A stretch of DNA of 64,000 nucleotides from Burkholderiales bacterium (GTDB taxonomy: Bacteria > Pseudomonadota > Gammaproteobacteria > Burkholderiales > UBA11063): assembly GCA_020697255.1 (NCBI GenBank), contig JAJFBE010000009.1, forward strand, positions 24,001-88,000, given 5' to 3'. Both the position numbers and the translations under genes were made by a program. The notes beneath the pieces are model-generated. The model worked only from the letters and a program-made list of their open reading frames with translations, was not told where the DNA came from and ran no database searches. Positions 1-8,126 of the stretch are shown in pieces. Positions within the stretch are counted from its first letter, which is position 1. Every line of letters begins with the position of its first letter.

Positions 1-540
1 AAAGAAGCTTGTCCTCTAAATTTGGCGCCAACTACCAGTACAACCGTGAGTCTGGTTTTAGGTGATGCTATAGCAGTTAGCTTATTGGAATTACGTGGAT
101 TCAAACCCGAAGATTTTGCACTTTCTCATCCCGGGGGCAGCCTTGGCCGGCGGCTACTCACTAAAGTTAGTGATATTATGCATGGTGGCGATAGGCTGCC
201 TGCAGTATCTATTGGTGCCAGTTTAAAAGATGCAGTGGTTGAAATTAGTAATAAAGGCTTGGGCCTTGCTGCAGTTATTGATGACAAACAAAAGCTTTGT
301 GGGGTAATTACTGACGGCGATTTACGCAGGCTTTTAGATCATAATGTAGATATCAGGAGCGTCCGGGCGGTGGATATAATGAATAAAAATCCCAAATTAT
401 TAAAGGATACGGATCTTGCCACAACTGCAGTTAATCTTATGGAAAAATATAAGATCACTGGTTTTTTGGTGGTAGATGATAAGATGAAGCTAGTAGGTGC
501 CTTTAATTTACATGATTTATTTAAAGCAAAGTTAATTTAA
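1..540 (+). CDS. kdsD: Arabinose-5-phosphate isomerase KdsD, C-terminal part (5' end outside window)
   Basis: The reading frame is open from base 1, so the gene is cut by the window edge and only about 180 C-terminal codons are present. KdsD converts ribulose-5-phosphate to arabinose-5-phosphate, the first step to Kdo for LPS. The visible part begins in the end of the SIS sugar-isomerase domain (NLAPTTSTT, GDAIAVSLLE, HPGGSLGRRL) and continues into two CBS domains (from about visible residue 55 to the end, with DIM motifs at VSDIMHGG and AVDIMNKN). The next genes are kdsC and lptCAB, the standard proteobacterial order, which supports the call. The internal ATG at 22 is not the true start. Confidence 0.95.
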   Translation, partial: KEACPLNLAPTTSTTVSLVLGDAIAVSLLELRGFKPEDFALSHPGGSLGRRLLTKVSDIMHGGDRLPAVSIGASLKDAVVEISNKGLGLAAVIDDKQKLCGVITDGDLRRLLDHNVDIRSVRAVDIMNKNPKLLKDTDLATTAVNLMEKYKITGFLVVDDKMKLVGAFNLHDLFKAKLI

Positions 541-550
541 CAATACTTGT

Positions 551-574
551 GTCATCCCCGACTTGATCGGGGAT
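551..574. repeat. REP-like palindrome between kdsD and kdsC
   Basis: The sequence GTCATCCCCGA-cttga-TCGGGGAT folds into an 8-bp GC-rich stem. It matches the 'GTCATTCCCG...CGGGAATCC' family seen at several other intergenic sites in the window (10525, 11831, 31156, 49321, 51593). It sits 11 bases after the kdsD stop. Confidence 0.7.
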
Positions 575-604
575 TTGTCTTAAAAATATAGAGGGACTAA
601 GTTT

Positions 605-1144
605 TTGAAGAGCGATAATTTTATAGTTGAAAAAGCCAAAGATGTGAAAGTTATAGTGACAGATGTAGATGGTGTTCTAACCGATGGCTATATTACAATT
701 GATGAAAACGGAAATGAACCATTTGGTAAGTTTAGTATATATGATGGTTTTGCTGTAGTAATGGCGCATGCTTGCGGTCTGAAAATTATTGTCATTTCGG
801 GTCGGCAATCCAAATGTACTGAGGTCCGTTGTAGAAAACTTGGAATTGATGAAGTATATACCGGAGTACCTAATAAATCGGAAAAACTAAAAGAAATTGC
901 CAAACGTTTGGGCTTAAATTTTAATGAGATGGCCTATATTGGTGATGATTTAATTGACTTAGGTGCAATGAGTCTGGTTGGTTTTAAAGTGGCCCCCAAA
1001 AATGCGGTACAGACAATAAAAGATTATGTAGATTATGTGACTAGCGCTGCCAGCGGTGATGGTGCTTTGAGAGAACTAGTTGATCTGGTACTCAACTCTC
1101 AAGGTCGTTATGACGAATATGTGAAACAGTTTTTTAATTTATAA
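605..1144 (+). CDS. kdsC: 3-deoxy-D-manno-octulosonate-8-phosphate phosphatase KdsC
   Basis: HAD-superfamily phosphatase that removes phosphate from Kdo-8-phosphate in cytoplasmic Kdo synthesis. The catalytic motif DVDGVLTDG lies near residues 20-28, the motif II Ser/Thr is in VISGRQ, and the motif IV acidic cluster GDDLIDL is near residue 115. At 179 aa it is the normal size for this cap-less family. The start is TTG at 605; a GAGGGA ribosome binding site at 591-596 is well spaced and no ATG fits. It follows kdsD and precedes lptC by 2 bases, so it is very likely co-transcribed. Confidence 0.95.
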   Translation: MKSDNFIVEKAKDVKVIVTDVDGVLTDGYITIDENGNEPFGKFSIYDGFAVVMAHACGLKIIVISGRQSKCTEVRCRKLGIDEVYTGVPNKSEKLKEIAKRLGLNFNEMAYIGDDLIDLGAMSLVGFKVAPKNAVQTIKDYVDYVTSAASGDGALRELVDLVLNSQGRYDEYVKQFFNL

Positions 1145-1146
1145 AA

Positions 1147-1719
1147 ATGCATAAATTTTACTCTTCCCGCACATTTACTGCCTTTGCCATGATTATCATG
1201 GGGGTGTTATGTTTACTTTTAGATACCTTAACCCGAATCAATTTTAATAAGATTGAATTACCAAAAAATAGTCCTGAATATAATGCCAAAGGCGTAAATG
1301 GCAGTGTATATAATAAAAATGGTAAGCTACAATATAACCTGAAGAGTAATACAGCCTGGCAGTTTCCTGAAGATAAACGTATTTATATGGAAATGATGGA
1401 CATCAAGATGTATAATGAGAGTAATGAAGGTATAAAATATGATTTAACCAGTGATGATGGTTGGGTGAATCATAGTAGTAAATTAGGTTATTTAGGTAAA
1501 AACACAGAATTGGTAGTTGAAGACGCGAATCCCAGGAAAATTACCCGGATTTTTGCAAGTGCAGTGGATTTAGATTTAAATAAAAATATATTTAAGAGTA
1601 ACGAAGATGTGAAAGCGATCCAGGATAAAAACATATTGACCGGTCATGGATTTAGCTATGATCGGGATCGGCAGTTTTTAGAAATTAATTCAAAAGTTAA
1701 GATTATTTATTACAGGTAA
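1147..1719 (+). CDS. lptC: LPS export ABC transporter periplasmic protein LptC
   Basis: A single N-terminal membrane segment (about residues 12-30) anchors a periplasmic beta-jellyroll domain that passes LPS from the LptBFG extractor to LptA. Length (190 aa) and position between kdsC and lptA fit LptC; primary sequence is poorly conserved in this family, so the assignment leans on context. It starts 2 bases after the kdsC stop and ends 5 bases before lptA, indicating tight operon packing. Confidence 0.88.
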   Translation: MHKFYSSRTFTAFAMIIMGVLCLLLDTLTRINFNKIELPKNSPEYNAKGVNGSVYNKNGKLQYNLKSNTAWQFPEDKRIYMEMMDIKMYNESNEGIKYDLTSDDGWVNHSSKLGYLGKNTELVVEDANPRKITRIFASAVDLDLNKNIFKSNEDVKAIQDKNILTGHGFSYDRDRQFLEINSKVKIIYYR

Positions 1720-1724
1720 AATAA

Positions 1725-2261
1725 ATGATAAATAAAAAATGGTTCTTATACGGTATGGTTATTATGACCTATTGTATACCGGTTGTATCTTACGCCGGGG
1801 TAAGCTCGGATGAAAGTAAACCAATCCAAATTGAGGCTGATCATGCAACACTTGATCAAAAACAAATGGTGACTGTATTTTCCGGCAGGGTAGTGATTAC
1901 CCATGGAACGCTGGTGGTACATGCAAATCAAGGTACAGCTACTCAGGATAGTGGAGGGGATAAAACCTTGCTATTAACAGGTAATCCGGTTACATTTGTA
2001 CAAAAGGCAGATGATGGAGAATTAATTGAAGGCCAAGGCAATAGATTTGATTATAATACAAAAACTAGTTTAGCTATATTATCCGGCAGAGCTCGGGTAA
2101 AAAAAGGTAAGAATCTGATAGTTGGGGATACGCTTACTTATAATACAAAAACTCTTGTGTATAGTGCGGCTGCAGCTCCGGCTAATGGGGTAAAACCTGG
2201 CAAAACCAGTGGTCGTATAACGGTTATTTTGGATGGACAAAATGGAGCAGTCAAAAAATAG
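1725..2261 (+). CDS. lptA: LPS transport periplasmic protein LptA
   Basis: Secreted OstA-like protein that forms the periplasmic bridge for LPS. It has a signal peptide (n-region MINKKW, hydrophobic core, cleavage near SYA-GVSS at about residue 24-25). The mature part opens with 'KPIQIEADHATLDQKQMVTVFSGRVVITHG' type sequence, matching the LptA N-terminal pattern 'I-adxa-d...tvf-GnVvi-qG'. Length is 178 aa. The 3' end overlaps the start of lptB, so translation is probably coupled. Confidence 0.92.
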   Translation: MINKKWFLYGMVIMTYCIPVVSYAGVSSDESKPIQIEADHATLDQKQMVTVFSGRVVITHGTLVVHANQGTATQDSGGDKTLLLTGNPVTFVQKADDGELIEGQGNRFDYNTKTSLAILSGRARVKKGKNLIVGDTLTYNTKTLVYSAAAAPANGVKPGKTSGRITVILDGQNGAVKK

Positions 2262-2979
2262 TATTTTAGATGTTAAGCATTTAAAAAAACAATTTAAAAA
2301 TCGTGTTGTAGTTAAAGATGTCTCCTTTCATGTTGAAAGTAGTGAGGTTATTGGGCTATTAGGTCCTAATGGAGCAGGGAAAACAACCAGCTTTTATATG
2401 GTTGCCGGGCTTTTAGCCAGTGATGGCGGAGATATTTATCTTGATGGTGTAAATATTAAAAGCATGCCGATTCACAAGCGTGCAGAGTTAGGGCTTGGGT
2501 ATTTACCGCAGGAAGCTTCAATTTTCAGGCAGATGACGGTTGCCGAAAATGTACAGGCAATTTTGGAACTGAAAAACATGAGTAAAAAAGAAATGAAAAA
2601 AGAAATTGACCGGCTTTTATCTTCATTAAATATAGAACATCTACGCGATGTGAATGCAATGGCTTTATCCGGAGGTGAGAGAAGAAGGTGCGAAATTGCT
2701 CGGGCACTAGCCAATTCACCACGGTTTATTTTATTAGATGAGCCATTTGCCGGGGTAGATCCAATAGCGGTAAACGATATCCAAAAAGTAGTTACCTTTT
2801 TAAAAGACATGGGGATTGGGGTAATTATTACTGACCATAATGTACGTGAAACATTACGAATTTGTGATCGTGGTTATATAATTAGCGAGGGTAATGTTTT
2901 AGCAAGTGGTGTGCCGGATGAGTTGGTGAATAATCCGAGAGTTAAAGAAGTATACTTAGGTGAGAATTTTACATTGTAG
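2242..2979 (+). CDS. lptB: LPS export ABC transporter ATP-binding protein LptB
   Basis: Cytoplasmic ATPase that powers LPS extraction with LptFG. Walker A GPNGAGKTT lies near residues 41-49, the signature LSGGERRR near 142 and Walker B LLDEPFAG near 163-170, followed by the switch His in ITDHN. I chose ATG 2242 because GGATGGA lies at a good distance before it; ATG 2233, three codons upstream, is also possible. It overlaps lptA by about 20 bases. lptF and lptG are not in the window. Confidence 0.95.
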   Translation: MEQSKNSILDVKHLKKQFKNRVVVKDVSFHVESSEVIGLLGPNGAGKTTSFYMVAGLLASDGGDIYLDGVNIKSMPIHKRAELGLGYLPQEASIFRQMTVAENVQAILELKNMSKKEMKKEIDRLLSSLNIEHLRDVNAMALSGGERRRCEIARALANSPRFILLDEPFAGVDPIAVNDIQKVVTFLKDMGIGVIITDHNVRETLRICDRGYIISEGNVLASGVPDELVNNPRVKEVYLGENFTL

Positions 2980-3035
2980 ATACTGCCACCTGTAAATTAT
3001 AGGAAAGAAGCGATGTGCAATATTGGAGCTTTAAT

Positions 3036-3839
3036 ATGAAAGAATATAAACTAGCTGTTGTGGGGAATCCTATAGAGCATAGTCTGTCACCGGTGATATT
3101 TAAATTATTTGCTAAACAGTTTAATGTAGAGCTTAGTTATAATAAAATGTTGGCCCAAGATGCGGCCGATTTTAAGTTAAAGGTTAATGATTTTTTTAAA
3201 TGTGGTGGTTTGGCACTTAATGTTACTAGTCCATTTAAAAATGATGCATACGAAATTGCTTTGCATAAAACAAGTAGAGCAAATTTTTGCAAGGCAGCCA
3301 ACTTTATCCGTATGGAAAAAGATAAATTACTTGCTGATACGACTGATGGAATCGGATTGGTTGAAGATATAACCGGGAATAAAAAATTTAAAATATCTGG
3401 CAAAAAAATCCTGGTTTTAGGTAGTGGGTTTGTTTTAGATTCCATCTTGTTAGACCTTATCGCACATAACCCATCTCAAATTAACATCTTAGCTAGAAAT
3501 ACTGATCGGATAGATTATTTATCCAAAAAATTTGCAACAGATGTTTTTGATCCAATTACCTATTACGATATTATATTTAACTCAACTCCAAATACAGCTG
3601 ACAATTCACTATTCTCCCAGGTCAAATGTTTAAGCAATGATGCGCTATGTTATGACCTGACTTATAATAAGGAAAGCTTGTTTTTAGCTAGTATGAAAAA
3701 GCAAAATACTACTGTAAATTGCTATAATGGCTTAGGTATGTTAGTTGAACAGGCGAAAATTGCATTTATGACTTTATTTGACTATATTCCGGATACTGCA
3801 ATAGTATTACGCGAATTAGCGGTTATGGGTTATAAGTAA
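3036..3839 (+). CDS. aroE: Shikimate dehydrogenase AroE
   Basis: NADPH-dependent reduction of 3-dehydroshikimate to shikimate (chorismate pathway). The substrate-binding motif NPIEHSLSP is close to the N-terminus, and NVTSPFK near residues 61-67 carries the catalytic lysine. A nucleotide-binding segment KILVLGSGFV follows near 125, and the C-terminal NGLGMLVEQA helix is typical. The glycine-rich loop reads GSGFVLDS rather than the usual GAGGAA form, a mild deviation. The start at 3036 is preceded by GGAG at 3024-3027; an upstream GTG at 3015 lacks such a site. Confidence 0.93.
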   Translation: MKEYKLAVVGNPIEHSLSPVIFKLFAKQFNVELSYNKMLAQDAADFKLKVNDFFKCGGLALNVTSPFKNDAYEIALHKTSRANFCKAANFIRMEKDKLLADTTDGIGLVEDITGNKKFKISGKKILVLGSGFVLDSILLDLIAHNPSQINILARNTDRIDYLSKKFATDVFDPITYYDIIFNSTPNTADNSLFSQVKCLSNDALCYDLTYNKESLFLASMKKQNTTVNCYNGLGMLVEQAKIAFMTLFDYIPDTAIVLRELAVMGYK

Positions 3840-3842
3840 GTC

Positions 3843-4859
3843 ATGCATGATTATATCCAGTTATTGCTAAGCTTAATATTTATAGTAGTTGCATCTTCGG
3901 TATTTTGTAATGCATTAGAGCACCTTGGGGAAAAGCTTGGTGTTTCGGCTGGTGTTACAGGCTCTATATTTGCTGCAATCGGGACTGCGTTGCCAGAGAC
4001 CATAATACCAATTTTAGCTATTTATACTGCAAATGGTAATTCGGTTAATAATGAAATTGGGGTTGGGGCTATTTTAGGCGCACCATTAATGTTATCTACA
4101 TTATCTGTATTTGTAATGGCGTTGTCGGTAAATACCAAGAGAGGATTTACAGGGGCAATCAGACCGGAATCAGGTGGTCTGGAGCGGGATTTACTCTTTT
4201 TTCTGGCAAGTTTTATGCTAGCCTTTATTTGTGCAATTATTCCAATAAATTCCTTATCCTGGTTTATTAATCCTGCGATAGCTACCTTATTAGTTGGCAG
4301 TTATTTTCTTTATATTTTGCTGACAGTTAAGAGTTCGGCAAAGCTTGCCAAGAGCGGCCACGGGACGGTGGCCGATGAAAAGTTGTATCTAACTTTTATC
4401 CGTTTTAAAGTGAATCATATAACTATTATACTGCAGTTATTTCTAGGGTTAGCATTACTGATTTATTGTGCAGATATGTTTATTGATGCAGTAAAAAGTA
4501 TTGCCTTTGCCAATAAATTTTCACCATTTTTACTTTCATTAATTATTATTCCGATTGCAACGGAGTTACCGGAAAAGATCAATAGTCTTCTTTGGCTACG
4601 TAGAGGCAAAGATACCCAGGCAATGGGTAATATAACCGGGGCTATGGTGTTTCAGGGCTCGCTACTGCCGGCTATTGGGATATTATTTGCAAACTGGCAT
4701 CTGGAGAGCAAAATACCTGCGATAAATATTGCGATTACATTATTTGCAACGTTATGGATATACTTTAATCTAAAGCGTGGTGGACTAAAAGTTTGGCACT
4801 TTTTTATAAATGGCCTACTGTATATGTTAAACATCTTCATTTTAATTTCTTTAAGATAA
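3843..4859 (+). CDS. Sodium/calcium exchanger family (CaCA) membrane protein
   Basis: An inner-membrane antiporter of about ten hydrophobic segments over 338 aa. Two inverted alpha-repeats are visible: one around residues 40-90 (GTALPETIIP followed by VGAILGAPLML) and one around 235-290 (IPIATELPEKINS followed by GNITGAMVFQGSL). The acidic residues expected in both repeats (LPE, ELPE) are present. The ion is not decidable from sequence: Ca2+/H+ or Na+/Ca2+ are both seen in YrbG-like members. It starts 3 bases after aroE, probably in the same transcript. Confidence 0.85.
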   Translation: MHDYIQLLLSLIFIVVASSVFCNALEHLGEKLGVSAGVTGSIFAAIGTALPETIIPILAIYTANGNSVNNEIGVGAILGAPLMLSTLSVFVMALSVNTKRGFTGAIRPESGGLERDLLFFLASFMLAFICAIIPINSLSWFINPAIATLLVGSYFLYILLTVKSSAKLAKSGHGTVADEKLYLTFIRFKVNHITIILQLFLGLALLIYCADMFIDAVKSIAFANKFSPFLLSLIIIPIATELPEKINSLLWLRRGKDTQAMGNITGAMVFQGSLLPAIGILFANWHLESKIPAINIAITLFATLWIYFNLKRGGLKVWHFFINGLLYMLNIFILISLR

Positions 4860-4921
4860 ATTAATCCACTACTTTACAGTTTGGTAGCTATAAAAAAGAC
4901 TGCAGGCTAAGGGTATAGGTA

Positions 4922-5017
4922 GGTGAGCCTGACCCTTGGCACTTACTAATAATGCATATGGCTGCTTCGTTCCCGACCTGACCAGGTTTTGCACATAGTA
5001 ATGCAAGGAGACCCACC
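4922..5017 (-). ncRNA. ffs: Signal recognition particle RNA (4.5S type)
   Basis: On the minus strand the 96-nt segment contains the conserved SRP domain IV core (CAGGTC-GGGAAC-GAAGCAG) with the GGAA tetraloop. Compared with E. coli the closing pair of the loop is G-C instead of C-G, a compensated swap. The ends (GGTGGGTC... and ...GGCTCACC) pair with each other, giving a single long hairpin without an Alu domain, as in other proteobacteria. It binds Ffh for co-translational membrane targeting. Confidence 0.93.
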
Positions 5018-5032
5018 ATTGAGTAGGGGGCT

Positions 5033-5038
5033 ATTATA
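5033..5038 (-). promoter_or_regulatory. -10 box of the SRP RNA gene
   Basis: The minus strand reads TATAAT about 15 bases upstream of the predicted RNA 5' end, within GCTATAATAGCC. No clean -35 hexamer at 17 bases is visible; TTCACT lies 19 bases upstream. Confidence 0.55.
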
Positions 5039-5087
5039 GCTTAAAATAATGGATGAAAGTGAATGTTTTTATTATGCGGCTGTATTT

Positions 5088-5381
5088 TCAGTCAACACCT
5101 CTTCCATGTAATAGCTCTTGCCCTAAGGGAGATCCCCATACGCAGTATTCATTATGAGAGCAATACGTACCATCTAGAGCTTTGTCGTTGGCGGCTTCTA
5201 AAGTAACAGATTTTTCAGGTTTATTATTAATATTACTTTGTATATGTGGTGTAACAGGCGTAGTTATACCATTATTACTCTTACTACTGCTGTTTGTATC
5301 AATGCATCCGTATAATGTAGCGCATAGCGTGATTAATGCTAGATATTTTTTTGGCTGGGAATCAGTGTGGTTTTGATTCAT
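5088..5381 (-). CDS. Small predicted lipoprotein, unknown function
   Basis: 97 aa. After a polar n-region of 13 residues a short hydrophobic stretch ends in the lipobox LYGC (Cys near residue 26), so it should be lipidated and anchored in the envelope. The mature part is Ser/Asn/Thr-rich, low in complexity, and ends with a two-Cys segment (CSHNEYC) that could form a disulfide. I do not recognise a family. It lies between ybaB and the SRP RNA gene. The ribosome binding site is weak and an 11-bp perfect inverted repeat lies just upstream of the start. Confidence 0.65.
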   Translation of the reverse strand: MNQNHTDSQPKKYLALITLCATLYGCIDTNSSSKSNNGITTPVTPHIQSNINNKPEKSVTLEAANDKALDGTYCSHNEYCVWGSPLGQELLHGRGVD

Positions 5382-5392
5382 TTTGCTGCTTT

Positions 5393-5418
5393 GGTGTACT
5401 CAAACCCTTGAGTACACC
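5393..5418. repeat. Perfect 11-bp inverted repeat upstream of the lipoprotein gene
   Basis: GGTGTACTCAA-accc-TTGAGTACACC. It lies 12 bases upstream of the start codon of the minus-strand lipoprotein gene and 27 bases beyond the ybaB stop. It could be an operator, an attenuator or part of a terminator; no T-run follows it in the minus direction. Confidence 0.6.
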
Positions 5419-5444
5419 TTATATATTTATAGCATACGTTGGAT

Positions 5445-5774
5445 TTAGAATGGCATTTTAAATCCAGCTGGCATACCTGGAATTCCGGCGGTTAGGCCAC
5501 CCATTTTTTCAGCACTCTTGGCTTCGACCTTACGATTGGCATCATTAACTGCAGCTGCAATCAAGTCCTCAAGCATTTCCTTATCATCCATAACCGATGG
5601 ATCAATAGTTACTTTTTTTATATCATGTTTGCCGGTCATAACCACTTTAACCATTCCGGCTCCGCTTTCGCCGTCAATTTCAAGCTTAGCAATTTCTTCT
5701 TGCGCTGACTCCATATTTTTTTGCATTTCCTGAGCTTTTTTCATGAGTCCTGCTAATTGACCTTTGTTAAACAT
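5445..5774 (-). CDS. ybaB: YbaB/EbfC family nucleoid-associated protein
   Basis: A 109-aa DNA-binding dimer that coats the nucleoid. It shows the family N-terminus ([18 protein letters not shown]), the central [16 protein letters not shown] strand-turn and the C-terminal [14 protein letters not shown] tail. It lies directly downstream of dnaX, the conserved dnaX-ybaB pairing of proteobacteria; the usual third member recR is not present here. Confidence 0.95.
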   Translation of the reverse strand: MFNKGQLAGLMKKAQEMQKNMESAQEEIAKLEIDGESGAGMVKVVMTGKHDIKKVTIDPSVMDDKEMLEDLIAAAVNDANRKVEAKSAEKMGGLTAGIPGMPAGFKMPF

Positions 5775-5807
5775 AAATTTTTCCTTTCAATAAATGTATA
5801 TCTTTTC

Positions 5808-5894
5808 GTCGTGAGAGTTTTTCCAAAACTCGTGGCGATCTGTATTTAATTAGTAAGATTGCCACACCATTGCGATGCAATGGTTCGCAATGAC
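5808..5894. repeat. Two facing copies of a REP-like element between dnaX and ybaB
   Basis: The first (5808-5840, plus sense) begins GTCGTGAGAG and ends CGTGGCGATC. The second (about 5857-5894, minus sense) begins GTCATTGCGAACC and ends TGTGGCAATC, and contains the hairpin CCATTGC-gat-GCAATGG. Both follow the pattern 'GTCATTGCGAN...GTGGCAATC' known from palindromic repeats of many bacteria. They fill most of the 142-bp gap. Confidence 0.6.
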
Positions 5895-5916
5895 GGTAAT
5901 CATATTTAATCTTGAA

Positions 5917-7608
5917 TTATTCCACTGGTTTTATGCTGCCAGGCACGATAGTTGCAGAAAATAACTGCTGTATCTGTACCAGATTTGCATCATTTTTTAT
6001 TGCATCTTCTGCAATTTTTTGTTTTTCTGCTAGTTCAATATAGCGTTTTTCTTTAAGCGTAGTATCTACATTACCAGAAAACTCAAGGTTAAATGTAACT
6101 GGATAGCCAAAATGTTCACTAAATGTTTTGCTGATACTAGCAATTATATTTACGTTAACAGCACTTTCATATTTATTATCTACAGTAATATTAAATTGTT
6201 TATTATTATATGAGTTAAATTTTGCATTTGCAAGTACTGGGTGAATGGCTTTATCTAGTTTATTTTCCAGCTCTTCAATTAATCCAATCCAGTTACCATC
6301 AAAAGATTTAACTTCCACATTAATGTTAGCAACAACTGCAGGATTTGGTGCAGGTGCAGCCTCTTCCTTTTTCTGATTAGTCTCAGGAGCTCTAGTAACT
6401 AATACAGGCTTAATCTCTTGTGTTACTGCTGGAGATTGCATAGAAGATGAAATTGCTGTTTCAGAAGATGTAGTCTGTTTTGTTTTTACAGAAGAGGTAT
6501 TAAGAATTAGCTGTTTTTCAGTATTATTGCCTAGGGTAAAAGCAATCATGCGTAATAACGTCATAACAAACACCTGGAATTTGTTATTACCTTTTACTAT
6601 TTGCTCTAAACCCAGATTAGTTATTTCAAAATATAGTTGTACATCATTAATACTAAAAGAACCGGCATATTGTTTTAGTTTTTCATTTTGTAAGCCGCCA
6701 AGTTGTACCAGGCTTATATTGCATAGTATTTGGTTTAGTTTAAGTAATACATTTTCCAGATCATGTCCATGGTTATAAATATTATTAGCAACTATAGTTA
6801 GTTTATTACTATCTTGTTCAAGTATAGCATCTAATAAGTTATATATAAAATCATCATCACTAATACCCAACATACTTTTTATGTCATTTAAATTAATTTT
6901 ATTATTGGTATAAGCAATTGCCTGATCGGTAATAGATAACGCATCACGCATACTGCCGTGTGCGGCATGGGCTATAATGTCCAGAGCTGTATCTTCAAAA
7001 ACGACATTTTCTTGGTTTAACACTATGGCTAAATGTGCAGCTATCTCAGGAGGTAGGAGGTTACGTAGTTTTAATTGTAAACAACGTGATAATATGGTGA
7101 CCGGGACTTTTTGCACATCGGTAGTTGCTAAGACAAATATTGCATGAAGCGGTGGCTCCTCCAGGGTTTTTAGCATAGCATTAAATGCTGATTTGGAGAG
7201 CATATGTACTTCATCAATAATGTAGACTTTGTATTTACCCAAGGTTGGGGCATACGCAGCATTATCAATCAGTTCGCGAATATTATCTACACCGGTATTT
7301 GAGGCTGCATCAATTTCTATTACATCAACAAAGCTACCTTTATCGATATCCTGGCAGTTTTCACAAACACCGCACGGCTCATTTAGCTGTAGATTTGTAC
7401 AGTTTAATGCCCGGGCAATTATTCTGGCAATAGTGGTTTTACCAACACCACGGGTACCGGTTAGCAGGTATGCGTGGTGTAGACGCCCATTTTGTAGGAT
7501 ATTATTTAGTACGGTAACTGCAGTTTGCTGACCGATTAAATCGGAAAACTTTTTAGGGCGCCATTTGCGGGCAAGAACAGTATGCACCATAGGTATACTT
7601 GCATCCAA
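5917..7608 (-). CDS. dnaX: DNA polymerase III subunit tau (gamma/tau) DnaX
   Basis: Clamp-loader ATPase of the replicative polymerase, 563 aa. Visible are Walker A GTRGVGKTT near residues 51-59, the zinc module (Cys cluster in NEPCGVCENC and an upstream Cys) near 70-90, Walker B IDEVHMLS near 130 and the arginine-finger SRC near 175. From about residue 370 a Ser/Thr/Pro/Ala-rich linker leads to the tau C-terminal domain. The E. coli frameshift heptamer A AAA AAG is not present; only G AAA AAG occurs in the linker (codons for QKKE), so a separate gamma product is uncertain. Confidence 0.96.
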   Translation of the reverse strand: MDASIPMVHTVLARKWRPKKFSDLIGQQTAVTVLNNILQNGRLHHAYLLTGTRGVGKTTIARIIARALNCTNLQLNEPCGVCENCQDIDKGSFVDVIEIDAASNTGVDNIRELIDNAAYAPTLGKYKVYIIDEVHMLSKSAFNAMLKTLEEPPLHAIFVLATTDVQKVPVTILSRCLQLKLRNLLPPEIAAHLAIVLNQENVVFEDTALDIIAHAAHGSMRDALSITDQAIAYTNNKINLNDIKSMLGISDDDFIYNLLDAILEQDSNKLTIVANNIYNHGHDLENVLLKLNQILCNISLVQLGGLQNEKLKQYAGSFSINDVQLYFEITNLGLEQIVKGNNKFQVFVMTLLRMIAFTLGNNTEKQLILNTSSVKTKQTTSSETAISSSMQSPAVTQEIKPVLVTRAPETNQKKEEAAPAPNPAVVANINVEVKSFDGNWIGLIEELENKLDKAIHPVLANAKFNSYNNKQFNITVDNKYESAVNVNIIASISKTFSEHFGYPVTFNLEFSGNVDTTLKEKRYIELAEKQKIAEDAIKNDANLVQIQQLFSATIVPGSIKPVE

Positions 7609-7670
7609 AATATATTAAATCATATTGAATTTGTATTTTACCATATTGCTGGCATATTACATATGAAATA

Positions 7671-7679
7671 TGTTATAAT
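7671..7679 (+). promoter_or_regulatory. Extended -10 promoter of rpsT
   Basis: TGTTATAAT matches the extended -10 consensus TGnTATAAT exactly. No good -35 sits at 17 bases, which is normal for extended -10 promoters. It implies a leader of roughly 95 bases before rpsT. Confidence 0.65.
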
Positions 7680-7782
7680 AACGCCAATAGTGTCTTAAAG
7701 CATAGCTTTGCATATCTACCCCTCATAGATAACTGCATAAAAAGCTATATTTATATTATATAGAAAATAAGGATCATTTAAA

Positions 7783-8049
7783 ATGGCAAATACTGCACAA
7801 GCAAGAAAAAGAGCACGTCAGGATTTAACTCGTCGCGCAAGAAATTTCGCATATAGAACTGAATTTAGAACTGCAATTAAAAAAGTCTTAAAAGCAATCG
7901 CAGGTGGTGATAAATCTGTAGCTCAGGCTGAGTTTATCAATACCCAGTCAACAATTGATAAAATTGCCCGTAAGGGGATTTTTCATAAGAATAAGGCAGC
8001 CAGGCATAAAAGCCGTTTATCTGCTAAGATAAAAGCTATGACAGCGTAG
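7783..8049 (+). CDS. rpsT: 30S ribosomal protein S20
   Basis: 88 aa, strongly basic, with the family start [13 protein letters not shown] and C-terminal [12 protein letters not shown] segment. S20 binds 16S rRNA early in 30S assembly. It is transcribed alone, divergent from dnaX, with its own promoter and a strong terminator straight after. AAGGAT at 7770-7775 gives a ribosome binding site. Confidence 0.98.
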   Translation: MANTAQARKRARQDLTRRARNFAYRTEFRTAIKKVLKAIAGGDKSVAQAEFINTQSTIDKIARKGIFHKNKAARHKSRLSAKIKAMTA

Positions 8050-8074
8050 TTTTTATACTTCTTTATAATAACAG

Positions 8075-8100
8075 CCCCGATCTTTCGGGGTTTATTTTTT
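8075..8100 (+). terminator. Rho-independent terminator of rpsT
   Basis: CCCCGA-tctt-TCGGGG stem followed by TTTATTTTTT, 25 bases after the rpsT stop. Confidence 0.92.
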
Positions 8101-8126
8101 GTTATATTTCAACTAACTGAATTTTT

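Noticed and set aside
6355..6385. Possible dnaX programmed frameshift site
   Set aside because: The heptamer is G AAA AAG, not A AAA AAG, and I see no clear downstream stem-loop; slippage cannot be claimed.
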